The notes below the pieces were generated by a model, which ran no database searches, had not been told where the DNA came from, and was given only the letters and a program-made list of their open reading frames with translations. From contig JABHDC010000287.1 of NCBI GenBank assembly GCA_018673255.1, positions 1 through 63,541 on the forward strand: a DNA stretch of 63,541 bases, given 5' to 3'. Shown piece by piece: positions 41,086 through 49,731 of the stretch (its first letter is position 1; each line of letters opens with the position of its first letter). Source of the DNA: Gemmatimonadota bacterium (GTDB lineage Bacteria; Latescibacterota; UBA2968; UBA8231). A program made the position numbers and the translations under genes.

Positions 41086-41392
41086 ACGCCATCTTCCGCG
41101 GTGAATACGTTGCTTGCCTGACGACCAGGGCTTCATCGTCCTCGATGAAGCTGGTTGCCGCCGTAGACTTGGTTCCAGGTTCATCGATGACGAACCAGCA
41201 CAGTCATCACCGCTGACCTGGTCATGGACCCCTTCGCCGTGAAACCTTGCCCATTGCGACCGTGTAGTGGAATTGGGTTTCGTAGACTTGCGGGCGCCGC
41301 GCGAGATCATGCGCGAGGCGTAGCGCAAACTTCTGACACGCGACCCGTCAAGATCGAGGGCTACGCCGGCACTGCCAGTTCGAATGACAACT
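41086..41392. other. gene-free stretch at the right border of the array
   Basis: 307 bp with no convincing gene on either strand and no further attC core pair (no GTTAT/ATAAC). It joins the AT-rich cassette zone to the REC-HDOD gene, whose stop is at 41393. Confidence 0.5.
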
Positions 41393-43297
41393 TCAGGCGA
41401 TTGAGCGGCGCGCTTCTTCGGCGAGGCGCCGAACATTGGCCGGCAGCGCCTTGAGCAGAGACTGCAATTCGGCCAGCGTCAGTGGTCCCTCCGAGAGCAG
41501 ACCTTCGGGAAGGAAGTCGTTCGCATCGGCGAGGCGGTCTTCTTCGACGGCTTCGCGTAAGGGGGTCTTGGCCTCTTTCGGAAATGGATACAGCAACTGC
41601 CCCACCAGATCGGCAATGGCCACCAGGATGCTGAGGGCATCGTCGGCGCGTGGTTTGTGGTGAGAGAGCACGGCATTGCCCAGTTGGCCTTCCATCCCCC
41701 ACTTGCGAATCAGCAGTTCACCCGCAACAGCGTGGGTCAGTCCGCCGGCCAATTCTCTCTCTACGACGATCATTGGCACCTGCCAATTTTGACGCCGCAT
41801 CTCGCCGAGGATCATCGGGAACAGACCCGGATAGGAATTGACCATCACACCCTTGCCGATGTCGTGCATGGTGCCAGCCACGAAGCACGGATCACGATTG
41901 GCATCCAGGTCGAGACGCGAGGGGAGGTCGAGTTCGACGAGAAGGTCTTTCGTCTCACTGTCGAGTCCCTGTTGTGAGAGGGCCTCCGTATCCTGCACGG
42001 GCAGTGCAAGGATGTGAGAAGCGAAGCCGACGGCCAGGTTGTGAATCCAGAATTCGGACAGGTTGAAACCCATCTCCTGGACGGATGTGAAGGACTTCCG
42101 CACCGCTTCGCTGGCAACGATCCCGGCCACGGTATTCTTGCCCATCAGGACGATGGCGCGGTCGATGTCGGTGATCTCGGCCTTGATGCCTAAGGAGAGT
42201 GAGTTGGCGTGTTTCAGCACCATGGCGCACGTCAACGGGTCTAGCTTGATCACCTTGATCCAGTCCTGCATGTCGCTGGCCGGATCGCGTGAATAGGCGG
42301 AGATCTTCTCATACACCTCGGGCAAGGCCGGCAGGGTGGCCATGGTGTCGATGTCCTGGACGATCCGACCCTTGACCGCTTGTGGTGAGGTCTCCTCCTC
42401 CTGCCGGGCCACTGAGGGCACCTTGCCGCGCAGATGCAGATTCATCAGCTCTGGCATCTTCTCCGTTGCCTTGTCGCGCCGCAGGACACGGATCTTCAAT
42501 TTCTTCAGTGCCTCTCGATCAGCCGATGGCACTTCGCCGGACTGGTCTTCGATGATGTAGATCGCCAGCGACTTGCCGCGATTGGCTTTGAGCAGGCGTG
42601 CGGTGACGATGGCATTTCCGTGACAGCGCATGGAGAGGAAGACGGCGCGCACCCAGTGCTCGGCGGCGCCTTTGCGCAACTGCAGGATCACATTTGTCGT
42701 TTCGTCTTCGAGGACACATCCTGCATCCAGCGCGGCCTCTTCCCGATTGCAGGCCTGAATCGCATTCCACGCACTCGTCAGATATTCGGTCGTCTCTCTC
42801 AGGCGCGGATCCTGATAGGCTTTCACATCGGCAGAGGCCTCGCCGAAGACGACGTGTGGGCTGGTGATGTCCCCCATGTAGGTGGTGCGACCTTCGAACA
42901 ACTCCTGAAGCCCGCGCAGACGACTGCTCTCCTGCCGCTTGCGATGGGCAGCGGCGATCTTTCGACGTAGATCTGTCGGCTCAAATGGTTTTACCAGGAA
43001 GGCATCGACGTGCAGTCGAGACACCTCAGCGACCGCCTGTTTGTCGATCTTGCCCGCCATGATCAGGATGGGCAGATTGGCGAATCGCTCGGACTCGCGC
43101 AGCTCCCCGACCCAGGGGAGGGTCTCTGTGTCCGCAGGGCGCAGATCGATCAGGATGACATCGATACTGCGGTCGAACAGCGTCGAGCGGGCCGATTCGA
43201 CATCGACGCAGATCGCGGCGTCCAGATTCCAGCTGCTCAGCAGCTTCGACAGGGCGACGGCAATCTTGGGTTCATGTTCCAGAACGAGGATGTTCAT
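41393..43297 (-). CDS. response regulator with C-terminal HDOD domain
   Basis: 634 residues from ATG 43297 (the 132-codon in-frame extension upstream has no coding character). The receiver domain covers about 1-115: 'NILVLEHEPKIAVALSKLLS' (pocket E-H-E instead of D-D), phospho-acceptor in 'DVILIDLRPADTE', Lys in 'AFLVKPFEP'. The middle region is of unknown fold. The HDOD domain covers about 300-560: 'MATLPALPEVYEKISAYSRD', 'KVIKLDPLTCAMVLKHANS', 'GTMHDIGKGVMVNSY'. HDOD proteins regulate signalling and stress networks. It is transcribed away from the SGNH gene across a 301-bp divergent gap. Confidence 0.88.
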   Translation of the reverse strand: MNILVLEHEPKIAVALSKLLSSWNLDAAICVDVESARSTLFDRSIDVILIDLRPADTETLPWVGELRESERFANLPILIMAGKIDKQAVAEVSRLHVDAFLVKPFEPTDLRRKIAAAHRKRQESSRLRGLQELFEGRTTYMGDITSPHVVFGEASADVKAYQDPRLRETTEYLTSAWNAIQACNREEAALDAGCVLEDETTNVILQLRKGAAEHWVRAVFLSMRCHGNAIVTARLLKANRGKSLAIYIIEDQSGEVPSADREALKKLKIRVLRRDKATEKMPELMNLHLRGKVPSVARQEEETSPQAVKGRIVQDIDTMATLPALPEVYEKISAYSRDPASDMQDWIKVIKLDPLTCAMVLKHANSLSLGIKAEITDIDRAIVLMGKNTVAGIVASEAVRKSFTSVQEMGFNLSEFWIHNLAVGFASHILALPVQDTEALSQQGLDSETKDLLVELDLPSRLDLDANRDPCFVAGTMHDIGKGVMVNSYPGLFPMILGEMRRQNWQVPMIVVERELAGGLTHAVAGELLIRKWGMEGQLGNAVLSHHKPRADDALSILVAIADLVGQLLYPFPKEAKTPLREAVEEDRLADANDFLPEGLLSEGPLTLAELQSLLKALPANVRRLAEEARRSIA

Positions 43298-43598
43298 GAA
43301 GTCAGGTTCGACAAGGCGGAAGTGACCCCCAAACCTAACAAGGCTGCAGGAGTGTGTCCGACGGGCACTTGGCTGAGAGGGGCGGGTTTTGTCTGATTTC
43401 GCAATGCGGAACGACATAAATCTGTCATCGTCCTCGTGAGCCCTCCGTGTAGACCGATTCATTCGCCGGCTCAGTGCGTTCGATGTGCTTGACCGGGTTC
43501 GCGGCGAGCGTGTTGCTTTGCGTTGAGGTGAGCGCGCGCTCTGCAGGTGCACGGTAAACGATGGCGCTGAGCGCGATTGGCCAGAAGAGGGGTTGAAC
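43298..43598. other. divergent intergenic region
   Basis: 301 bp between the REC-HDOD gene and the SGNH gene. No gene was found. It must contain the 5' signals of both; only the GAGGGG ribosome site at 43587-43592 is clear. Confidence 0.5.
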
Positions 43599-44213
43599 AT
43601 GGCGCATCGTGAACAGATCGAGTGGTGCGACGTATGGATCGAAGGGGGAGATACTGCATCCCTTCCACGGGCCTTGCTGGTCGGTGACTCCATCGTGAAG
43701 TCGTACTACCCGCATGTGCACAGACGGATTGCCGAGACCTTCGCCCTGGCACGTCTCGCCACCTCCAAGTGTGTGAGTGATCCCTCATTTGTCAGGGAGC
43801 TGGCACTGGTCCTCGGTGAGTATGAATTCGCCACCATCCACTTCAACAACGGTCTGCACGGTCGAGCCTACAGTGAAGAGGAGTATGCGGCGGGTTTCTC
43901 GCGGACTTTGGGTTTCCTGGTGGAGGCCGGCAAGGGAGCCAGGATCATCGTGGGCAACACGACCCCGGTCTGGTGTCGCGACGAGCCCCAGGCTCTCGAT
44001 GCAATGACCGATCGTGTTCGAGAACGCAACCGGATGGCCGAATCACTTGCCGCCGATCGAGAGATTCCCGTGAACGATCTGTTCGCTGCCGTCATCGACC
44101 ATCCGGAATACTTCTCGCCGGATGGCGTGCATTTGGTGGAAGAGGGTCAGGCCATCCTGGGTGACATCGTGGCCAACTCAATCATGGCCTCAACAGATCA
44201 CGAGCACGCGTGA
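43599..44213 (+). CDS. SGNH-hydrolase family esterase
   Basis: 204 residues from ATG 43599 with GAGGGG at 6-base spacing; a TTG at 43593 is the alternative. The four SGNH blocks are present: 'RALLVGDSIVKSYYP' (Ser31 nucleophile), a Gly-containing loop, 'IHFNNGLHGRAYS' (Asn), and 'SPDGVHLVEEGQAILGD' (D-x-x-H). 'ARIIVGNTTPVW' lies between. It is cytosolic. Members deacylate sugars or lipids. It leads a rightward group with a toroid-fold protein and an isochorismatase-like hydrolase. Confidence 0.9.
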   Translation: MAHREQIEWCDVWIEGGDTASLPRALLVGDSIVKSYYPHVHRRIAETFALARLATSKCVSDPSFVRELALVLGEYEFATIHFNNGLHGRAYSEEEYAAGFSRTLGFLVEAGKGARIIVGNTTPVWCRDEPQALDAMTDRVRERNRMAESLAADREIPVNDLFAAVIDHPEYFSPDGVHLVEEGQAILGDIVANSIMASTDHEHA

Positions 44214-44253
44214 TGAGGGCAATCCTGCCAGAGACGGGTCACGGGCTACCCCA

Positions 44254-45495
44254 GTGACTGACGGGAACCAGGCGGACGGCCGGGACCAGGTGGTGTCACT
44301 CGATCTGGATGCCGCCACCGACGAAGCGGTGGAGGCCATTCTGGGTGCCCGCGAGAGATTCCGAGGCTGGGTCGAGCGAATCCGCCCGCGGGAAGGTCCG
44401 CGGGGACGATTTCACTGGGCGATCGAACACACGCGTGATGCCAGCATTCCGAGCACGGGATACGCGCTGGGGGCGATGGCGATGATGGGGGTATTCGACG
44501 AGATCATCACCGATGACGATCGGCGTGAGGGCATCGATTGGATCATGAGCCGATACGCCGGCGATGGGCAATTCCGAGACCCTGCCCTGCTGGATCGTAT
44601 CAGTCCGGACTGGCCGAAGGACAAGCCCTGGCCCTCACCGGCGATGCGCGAATCCTCCAATGGCTATGCCTATGCATCTCTGACCCGTTATGGTGCCGAT
44701 GACATTCCCGTGCGGCAACCGGCCAAGGGGCTGCTGGCCAGTGATGGCTGGGAGGGTATGCTCGAATTCATCACGACGAGAGATATCGATGCGAGCCCCT
44801 GGGGTGAGGGCAGTCACGCGGGGCGGATGTGTCTCTATCTGGTGCGTGAATACAGAGAAGGCAAGGCACCACTGGAGGCGATCGTTGAGGCGGCTGAGTT
44901 CCTGCTGGGGAAGCAGGATCCGGCGACCGGCACCTGGGGCCGTCCCGATCTGCCCCTCCATCAGCGGCTCAATGGTGCCTACAAGCTGTTCGGCTTCCTG
45001 CGTTGCACACTCGATCTGCCTCTTCCTCATGCGGACAGGCTGCTCGACAGCGGCTTCGACTACTTCTACGAGCCGGATCACGATGAGCAGATGAACTCGT
45101 GCAGCGAGTGGGATGCGCTCATGGTGATGAGGGAGTTGCAGCCTCTGACCCATGGCCACCGGGAAGAGGAATTGAAGAAACTGGCTGCGCATCGAATCGT
45201 GAGAATCGTGCAGTTGGCCCAGCAGGCAGATGGTGGCTTCAGCGCCACGCCCACCTGCTGTACCACGAGCTTCGTCGGTTTTGATATGGCGCCGCCCATC
45301 CTGCAAGGGGATGTACATGCCGGGATATTCGCACAGGCCATCGGTGAGTGTGCGGACATCCTGGAAATTCAGGAACGGGCATGCATCCCGGGGATGAACA
45401 GGCAATTGGCCGACGAGGACGCGGATCTCAGGCGTGCAGTGTGCGACGCGCTTTCTCGAATGGAAGTGATTCCAGACGACGGAGGTCCCAGGTGA
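44254..45495 (+). CDS. predicted alpha/alpha-toroid protein (terpene-cyclase/prenyltransferase-like fold)
   Basis: 413 residues. The start is taken as GTG 44254, since the ATG further upstream lies in the SGNH gene; a GTG at 44290 is another option. Helical repeats with G-x-W and 'DGGF' elements ('RYAGDGQFRDPALLDRISPD', 'LLGKQDPATGTWGRPDLPLH', 'IVQLAQQADGGFSATPT') resemble toroid proteins such as prenyltransferase/squalene-cyclase-like families. The D-x-D-D cyclase motif is absent, so cyclase activity is unlikely. The stop is within GTGA shared with the isochorismatase-like gene. Function unknown. Confidence 0.7.
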   Translation: MTDGNQADGRDQVVSLDLDAATDEAVEAILGARERFRGWVERIRPREGPRGRFHWAIEHTRDASIPSTGYALGAMAMMGVFDEIITDDDRREGIDWIMSRYAGDGQFRDPALLDRISPDWPKDKPWPSPAMRESSNGYAYASLTRYGADDIPVRQPAKGLLASDGWEGMLEFITTRDIDASPWGEGSHAGRMCLYLVREYREGKAPLEAIVEAAEFLLGKQDPATGTWGRPDLPLHQRLNGAYKLFGFLRCTLDLPLPHADRLLDSGFDYFYEPDHDEQMNSCSEWDALMVMRELQPLTHGHREEELKKLAAHRIVRIVQLAQQADGGFSATPTCCTTSFVGFDMAPPILQGDVHAGIFAQAIGECADILEIQERACIPGMNRQLADEDADLRRAVCDALSRMEVIPDDGGPR

Positions 45496-46043
45496 ATCAG
45501 ACCGCACTGCTGATCATCGATGTCCAGAAAGGTCTTGATGATCCATCTCTGGGCGAGAGGAACAACCCGGAGGCTGAATCGAACATGGCTCGGCTTCTGG
45601 CTGCGTGGCGTGGGAAGGGGTTGCCGGTCATCTACATCCGCCATTGTTCGGTAGAGGCGGATTCACCATTGCGCCCGGAACGACCAGGGAATGCGTTCAA
45701 GGACGAAGTGCAGCCTCAGCCTGGAGAGACGGAGTTCACCAAGACGACGAACAGCGCCTTCGTCGGCACACGGCTGCAGGAGCACCTGGGGAAGCACGCC
45801 ATCTCTGAATTGGTGATCATCGGGCTGACGACAGATCACTGCGTCTCTGCCTCGGCGCGCAATGCATCGGATCTCGGTTACGATGTGACCGTGGTTTCCG
45901 ATGCAACGGCCGCCCACGGGCGCGTCGGATACGACGGTGTCGCGTACACGAGCGAGATGATCCACAGAGTGAGTCTCGTCACGTTGGATGGTGAGTTCGG
46001 TACGGTTCGATCCACCGATGAGGTGTTGGAGCTCATTGACTGA
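45492..46043 (+). CDS. isochorismatase-like cysteine hydrolase
   Basis: 183 residues from a GTG with GGAGG at 45481-45485, overlapping the previous stop. The catalytic triad is visible: D10 in 'ALLIIDVQKGLDD', Lys in 'TEFTKTTNSAFVG', and Cys in 'IIGLTTDHCVSASARNA', which also carries the cis-peptide loop. Members hydrolyse amides such as nicotinamide, N-carbamoylsarcosine or biuret; the substrate here is open. It is translationally coupled to the toroid protein. Confidence 0.92.
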   Translation: MNQTALLIIDVQKGLDDPSLGERNNPEAESNMARLLAAWRGKGLPVIYIRHCSVEADSPLRPERPGNAFKDEVQPQPGETEFTKTTNSAFVGTRLQEHLGKHAISELVIIGLTTDHCVSASARNASDLGYDVTVVSDATAAHGRVGYDGVAYTSEMIHRVSLVTLDGEFGTVRSTDEVLELID

Positions 46044-46143
46044 CCTGGCCCCATCGCGTGGGTCCCCGGATCTTCGTAGCCTCCTCCCTACCTTTAGATC
46101 ATCCAGTGGGTAAGAACATGCGTGACGCAGGAGGACGAATCAG

Positions 46144-46917
46144 GTGAGTAGCGTGTACGATCCGGAGCTGATTCAGCAATGGGTCAGACAATTCCATCGC
46201 GACGGATATCTCTTCATTGAGAGTGTGCTCGACGCCGATACGGTGGCGACATTGCGGACCGACCTCGACACGGTGCTCGAGCAGAATCCGCCAAAGCCGG
46301 GCAGCGTGATCGAACTGCAGCCGCGCATGTTCGAGACGAGTCCGGCGAATCTGTCGCTCTTCGATCTGGAACCGATCGTCAGTTTTGCCGAGGCGCTGAT
46401 CGATCCCACGTGCCACGTGATCCACAACAACAGTTTCCGCACGCCCACCGGCGGCGGCCTGATTACGTGGCATCAGGATGATGCGTCGCACTATGTGGTT
46501 ACTCACGGTGAGCGGCCGACGAATGTGCACCTGCCCGTGTTGCTGTTCACGGCCAATTACTATCTCACTGATGTCGAGGCGGTGGAGAATGGGCCGACGC
46601 AGGTGATTCCCGGTTCACATCTTTCTGGTGGTGCCCCACCGGGATCACTGGACGGTACAGAATACGAGGACCAGATCGCCAGCTGCCTCGGGCCGGCGGG
46701 ATCTGTGGTCATGTTCAACAACCAGGTGTGGCATCGGGGTGGCCCGAATACGAGCGATCGTGTGCGTTACATGACGCAGATCAGTTATGCGCGGCGGATT
46801 ATCGGGCACAAGTATTTTCCTTTTATGAACTACGAGATGCCTGAGCACGTCCACGGCAACGCGGATGAACGGCTGAAGCGTCTGCTCGGATTCCTCCCCT
46901 CCGGGGCGTATGGATGA
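46144..46917 (+). CDS. phytanoyl-CoA dioxygenase (PhyH) family protein
   Basis: 257 residues from a GTG with AGGAGGA (46129-46135) at good spacing. Fe(II)/2-oxoglutarate ligands are H and D in 'LITWHQDDASHYVV' and the distal His in 'NNQVWHRGGPNTSDR', with Arg for 2-oxoglutarate in the same segment. 'QVIPGSHLSGGAPP' is the family core. It hydroxylates an alkyl or small-molecule substrate using O2. PhyH families are greatly expanded in marine Latescibacterota and Poribacteria. The stop overlaps the alpha/beta-hydrolase start (ATGA). Confidence 0.92.
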   Translation: MSSVYDPELIQQWVRQFHRDGYLFIESVLDADTVATLRTDLDTVLEQNPPKPGSVIELQPRMFETSPANLSLFDLEPIVSFAEALIDPTCHVIHNNSFRTPTGGGLITWHQDDASHYVVTHGERPTNVHLPVLLFTANYYLTDVEAVENGPTQVIPGSHLSGGAPPGSLDGTEYEDQIASCLGPAGSVVMFNNQVWHRGGPNTSDRVRYMTQISYARRIIGHKYFPFMNYEMPEHVHGNADERLKRLLGFLPSGAYG

Positions 46918-48602
46918 TGGCCCTACCAGATTCGGTTTCAGCCGAAGGCCGCAAGCACTTCGAAGAGCTGCATGAGACACCAGCCTTTGGTGCGGCCGGC
47001 GCCTTCGATCTCGAAGAACTGCGCGACATCATGGGGCCGCGCCGTGAGCCCGGTGACAGTGCAATACGGTGCGTGCCCTGGCAGGCAGAAGGTCTGCATG
47101 GCGAATGGGTGATCGCGCCAGGGGCCGACCCGGACATCCGCCTGTTGTATCTGCATGGCGGTGGATTCGTCTCCGGGGGTAGTGCGTACTACCTCGCCAT
47201 GGCGGGTCACATCTCCGCTGCAGCACGATGCGCCGTGCTGCTCCTCGACTACCGTCTGGCGCCAGAGCATCCATTTCCCGCGGCGATCGATGACTGCGTG
47301 AGGGCCTATGAATGGCTCAGGTCATCGGGCCCCGATGGCGCCGGTGAAGCTGCATCCATCTTCATTGCCGGTGACTCGGCCGGCGGTGGACTGACGCTGG
47401 CGACGTTGTTGGCCCTGCGCGATCGAGACTTGCCTCTGCCGCAGGGTGCGATTCCCATCTCAGCCTTTGCCGACATGACGCTGACGGGAGAAAGCCTGCA
47501 GTCCGAGGAGGACCACGACCCGATCATGAGTCCTCGGTGTCTGCCGCAATTCGTTGAGCTCTACCTGGCAGATGCAGATCCACGAGATCCTCTGGCCTCA
47601 CCGAGTCTGGCCGACTATCGCGGCCTCCCACCACTGCTGATCCAGGCAGGCGAGCACGAGATCATCCGAGATGACAGTGTGAGCGCCGCAGCCAGGGCCC
47701 AAGAGGCCGGCGTCGATGTCACCCTCGAGATCTGGCCGGGCATGTTCCACGTCTTCCCGTCGCACGAGCCGCTGCTGCCTGAGGGGCGCCTCGCGATCGA
47801 GCACATGGCCGCGTTCATTGGGCAGCACGCGGCACGTGAACAGCCCTCGAACCTGGGGTGGAGACATGGTGTGCTGGTCGGCATCGCCACCGCGATTGCG
47901 TTGATGTTGGGAATGGCAGAGCCCATCCCACAATCGCAGGAATACCATGCCTTCGCCGATACGCGGTCCTGGTTGGGCATCCCCAATCTCTTCGATGTCC
48001 TGTCGAATCTGCCATTCCTGCTGGTTGGGATCCTCGGTCTGAGATCCTGCATCCATCATCTCTCACGTGATGACATTCGCATCGCGTGGATCACACTCTT
48101 TGCCGGTGTCTCTCTGGTCAGCTTTGGCTCGGCCTACTATCACTGGTATCCCACCGATGAGACCCTGGTGTGGGATCGTCTGCCCATGGCGGTCGGTTTC
48201 ATGGGGCTGTTCGTTGCTCTGCTGAGTGAATACGTGGATCGAAGACTTGCAGGTGTGCTGCTATGGCCCGCGGTGTTACTGGGAATCGTCAGCGTCTGCT
48301 ACTGGGCGATGACCGATGACCTGCGCCCGTATATCTGGGTGCAGATGGTTGCGCTGATCACGATCCCGGTGGTGATGGCTCTCTTCCGTGGTGGTTTCAC
48401 GCACGCGTGGTTGCTGGCGGTGGCATTGGTCTGGTATCTGCTGGCGAAGGTGGCTGAGGGCCTCGACGGGCAGATCTTTGCCCTTGCAGGTGAAACAATC
48501 AGCGGGCATACGCTGAAACACCTGCTGGCAGCCGCCGGCTGTTACTGTCTCTACCTGATGCTGGATCGACGACAGCCCCGCCTCGGCCATGGCGAAGTGT
48601 AA
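46914..48602 (+). CDS. fusion: HSL-type alpha/beta-hydrolase plus alkaline-ceramidase-like membrane domain
   Basis: 562 residues in two parts. Residues about 1-310 are a hormone-sensitive-lipase-type esterase: 'LLYLHGGGFVSGGSAYYLAM' (HGGG oxyanion), 'IFIAGDSAGGGLTLATLLAL' (GDSAG nucleophile), 'HDPIMSP' with the Asp region, and His in 'WPGMFHVFPSHEPLLPEG'. Residues about 320-555 are seven hydrophobic helices with alkaline-ceramidase (CREST) signatures: 'IPNLFDVLSNLPFLLVGILG', 'SFGSAYYHWYPTDETLVWDR' and 'ISGHTLKHLLAAAGC', which hold the Ser, Asp and three His of the zinc site. These domains are normally separate proteins. The frame is open across the junction (about 47820-47870). It may be a membrane-tethered lipid/amide hydrolase. 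Confidence 0.88.
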   Translation: MMALPDSVSAEGRKHFEELHETPAFGAAGAFDLEELRDIMGPRREPGDSAIRCVPWQAEGLHGEWVIAPGADPDIRLLYLHGGGFVSGGSAYYLAMAGHISAAARCAVLLLDYRLAPEHPFPAAIDDCVRAYEWLRSSGPDGAGEAASIFIAGDSAGGGLTLATLLALRDRDLPLPQGAIPISAFADMTLTGESLQSEEDHDPIMSPRCLPQFVELYLADADPRDPLASPSLADYRGLPPLLIQAGEHEIIRDDSVSAAARAQEAGVDVTLEIWPGMFHVFPSHEPLLPEGRLAIEHMAAFIGQHAAREQPSNLGWRHGVLVGIATAIALMLGMAEPIPQSQEYHAFADTRSWLGIPNLFDVLSNLPFLLVGILGLRSCIHHLSRDDIRIAWITLFAGVSLVSFGSAYYHWYPTDETLVWDRLPMAVGFMGLFVALLSEYVDRRLAGVLLWPAVLLGIVSVCYWAMTDDLRPYIWVQMVALITIPVVMALFRGGFTHAWLLAVALVWYLLAKVAEGLDGQIFALAGETISGHTLKHLLAAAGCYCLYLMLDRRQPRLGHGEV

Positions 48603-49220
48603 ATGGGGATCTACAGCGATGTCGTTTTACCCAGACTGATCGATCGCGCCTGCCGGCAGCGGGCCATGTCGCTGCAGCGTCGCCGCATCGTGCCCAGGGC
48701 CCGGGGCGAAGTACTGGAAGTGGGAATCGGCACCGGCCTGAATCTGCCATTCTACGATGCAGAAAGGGTGACGAAGGTCTTTGGTCTGGATCCCTCGCAG
48801 CAGGCGACACGCATGGCCCGCGAATCTGCTGAACAGGCGCCCTTCGAGGTGGATTTCATCGGTCTACCGGGAGAAGAGATTCCCCTGGATGACCACAGTG
48901 TCGATACGGTGGTGATGACGTATACACTGTGCTCGATCGCTGCTCCGGACGTTGCCCTGAAGCAGATGGCCAGGGTCCTGAGACCGGGTGGGGAACTCCT
49001 GTTCTGCGAGCATGGAGCGGCACCGGATGCGAGTGTGCGTCGCTGGCAGGATCGACTGAACCCGGTGTGGAAACGCCTGGGCGGTGGCTGCAATCTCAAT
49101 CGGGATATCTTCTCAATCCTGAAGAGCAGCGGCTTCGATCTGGCCGGTGAGGAGTCCGGCTACATCGCCGGGTGGCGGCCCGGGTCCTACAACTACTGGG
49201 GATCGGCGACGGCGTCGTGA
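48603..49220 (+). CDS. class I SAM-dependent methyltransferase
   Basis: 205 residues. SAM loop 'GEVLEVGIGTGLNLPFYD', acidic 'VFGLDPSQQAT', 'VDTVVMTYTLCSIAAPDVAL', 'RVLRPGGELLFCEHG' and the C-terminal 'WKRLGGGCNLNRDIFSILKS' match UbiE-related phospholipid and small-molecule methyltransferases whose C terminus has 'GGCHLNRDT'. The ATG follows the previous TAA directly. Together with the ceramidase-like fusion upstream it could act on membrane lipids (inference). Confidence 0.92.
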   Translation: MGIYSDVVLPRLIDRACRQRAMSLQRRRIVPRARGEVLEVGIGTGLNLPFYDAERVTKVFGLDPSQQATRMARESAEQAPFEVDFIGLPGEEIPLDDHSVDTVVMTYTLCSIAAPDVALKQMARVLRPGGELLFCEHGAAPDASVRRWQDRLNPVWKRLGGGCNLNRDIFSILKSSGFDLAGEESGYIAGWRPGSYNYWGSATAS

Positions 49221-49253
49221 TCTGTAGCGGTTCACACAAATGGGAGAGATACT

Positions 49254-49709
49254 GTGAAAGGAACTCTGGTTGTCGTTCTTGGCCTGGCCATCTGTAGCCT
49301 GGGTTGTGGTCACCACTCAGCCGAAGAGGACGGTCACGAAGGGCATGGGAGCCACGAGGAGAGTGCATCTGTCACTCTGGCCCTGGAACTGAATGATGGA
49401 GAGAAGTGGCCTGTTGATGACCACACGCGTGCCGTGGCTCAGCGACTCGCCAAACTGGTCACGGCGTCAGAGCACCTGCAGACAGTCGACGATGCCCGCC
49501 TGCTGTCTACACGTCTGGACGAAGAGCTGGGTGTGCTCGTGAAGGGATGCACGATGACGGGGTCTGCCCACGACCAACTCCACGTCTTTCTCGTGGCCCT
49601 CTTCCCGAAGGTGGCTGAGTTGAAGGAAGGGGATGATGTAGCAAAGCTTCAGACGGTGCGGGACGATATCGACGGTCTGCTGGTGGCCTACGCCGCGCAC
49701 TTCGACTGA
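49254..49709 (+). CDS. small His-rich lipoprotein
   Basis: 151 residues from a GTG with GGGAG at 49242-49246. The signal peptide ends in 'AICSLGC' (lipobox L-G-C), followed by a His/Glu-rich segment ('HHSAEEDGHEGHGSHEE') that may bind metal ions. The rest is helical ('VDDHTRAVAQRLAKLVTASE'). No named family recognised. It ends in a hairpin shared with the converging glycosidase-like gene. Confidence 0.75.
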   Translation: MKGTLVVVLGLAICSLGCGHHSAEEDGHEGHGSHEESASVTLALELNDGEKWPVDDHTRAVAQRLAKLVTASEHLQTVDDARLLSTRLDEELGVLVKGCTMTGSAHDQLHVFLVALFPKVAELKEGDDVAKLQTVRDDIDGLLVAYAAHFD

Positions 49710-49731
49710 CGTCTCAGTGAGCCCACGTCAG
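49706..49731. terminator. compact hairpin containing both converging stop codons
   Basis: CTGACGT / ACGTCAG (7 bp, 12-base loop). The TGA of the lipoprotein gene (49707-49709) and the TGA of the leftward gene (49728-49730) lie in opposite arms. A possible bidirectional terminator, weak because the stem is short. Confidence 0.45.

Noticed and set aside
37000..41400. Integron integrase (intI) or other recombinase
   Set aside because: No frame in or next to the array encodes tyrosine-recombinase motifs; the window therefore shows only the cassettes.
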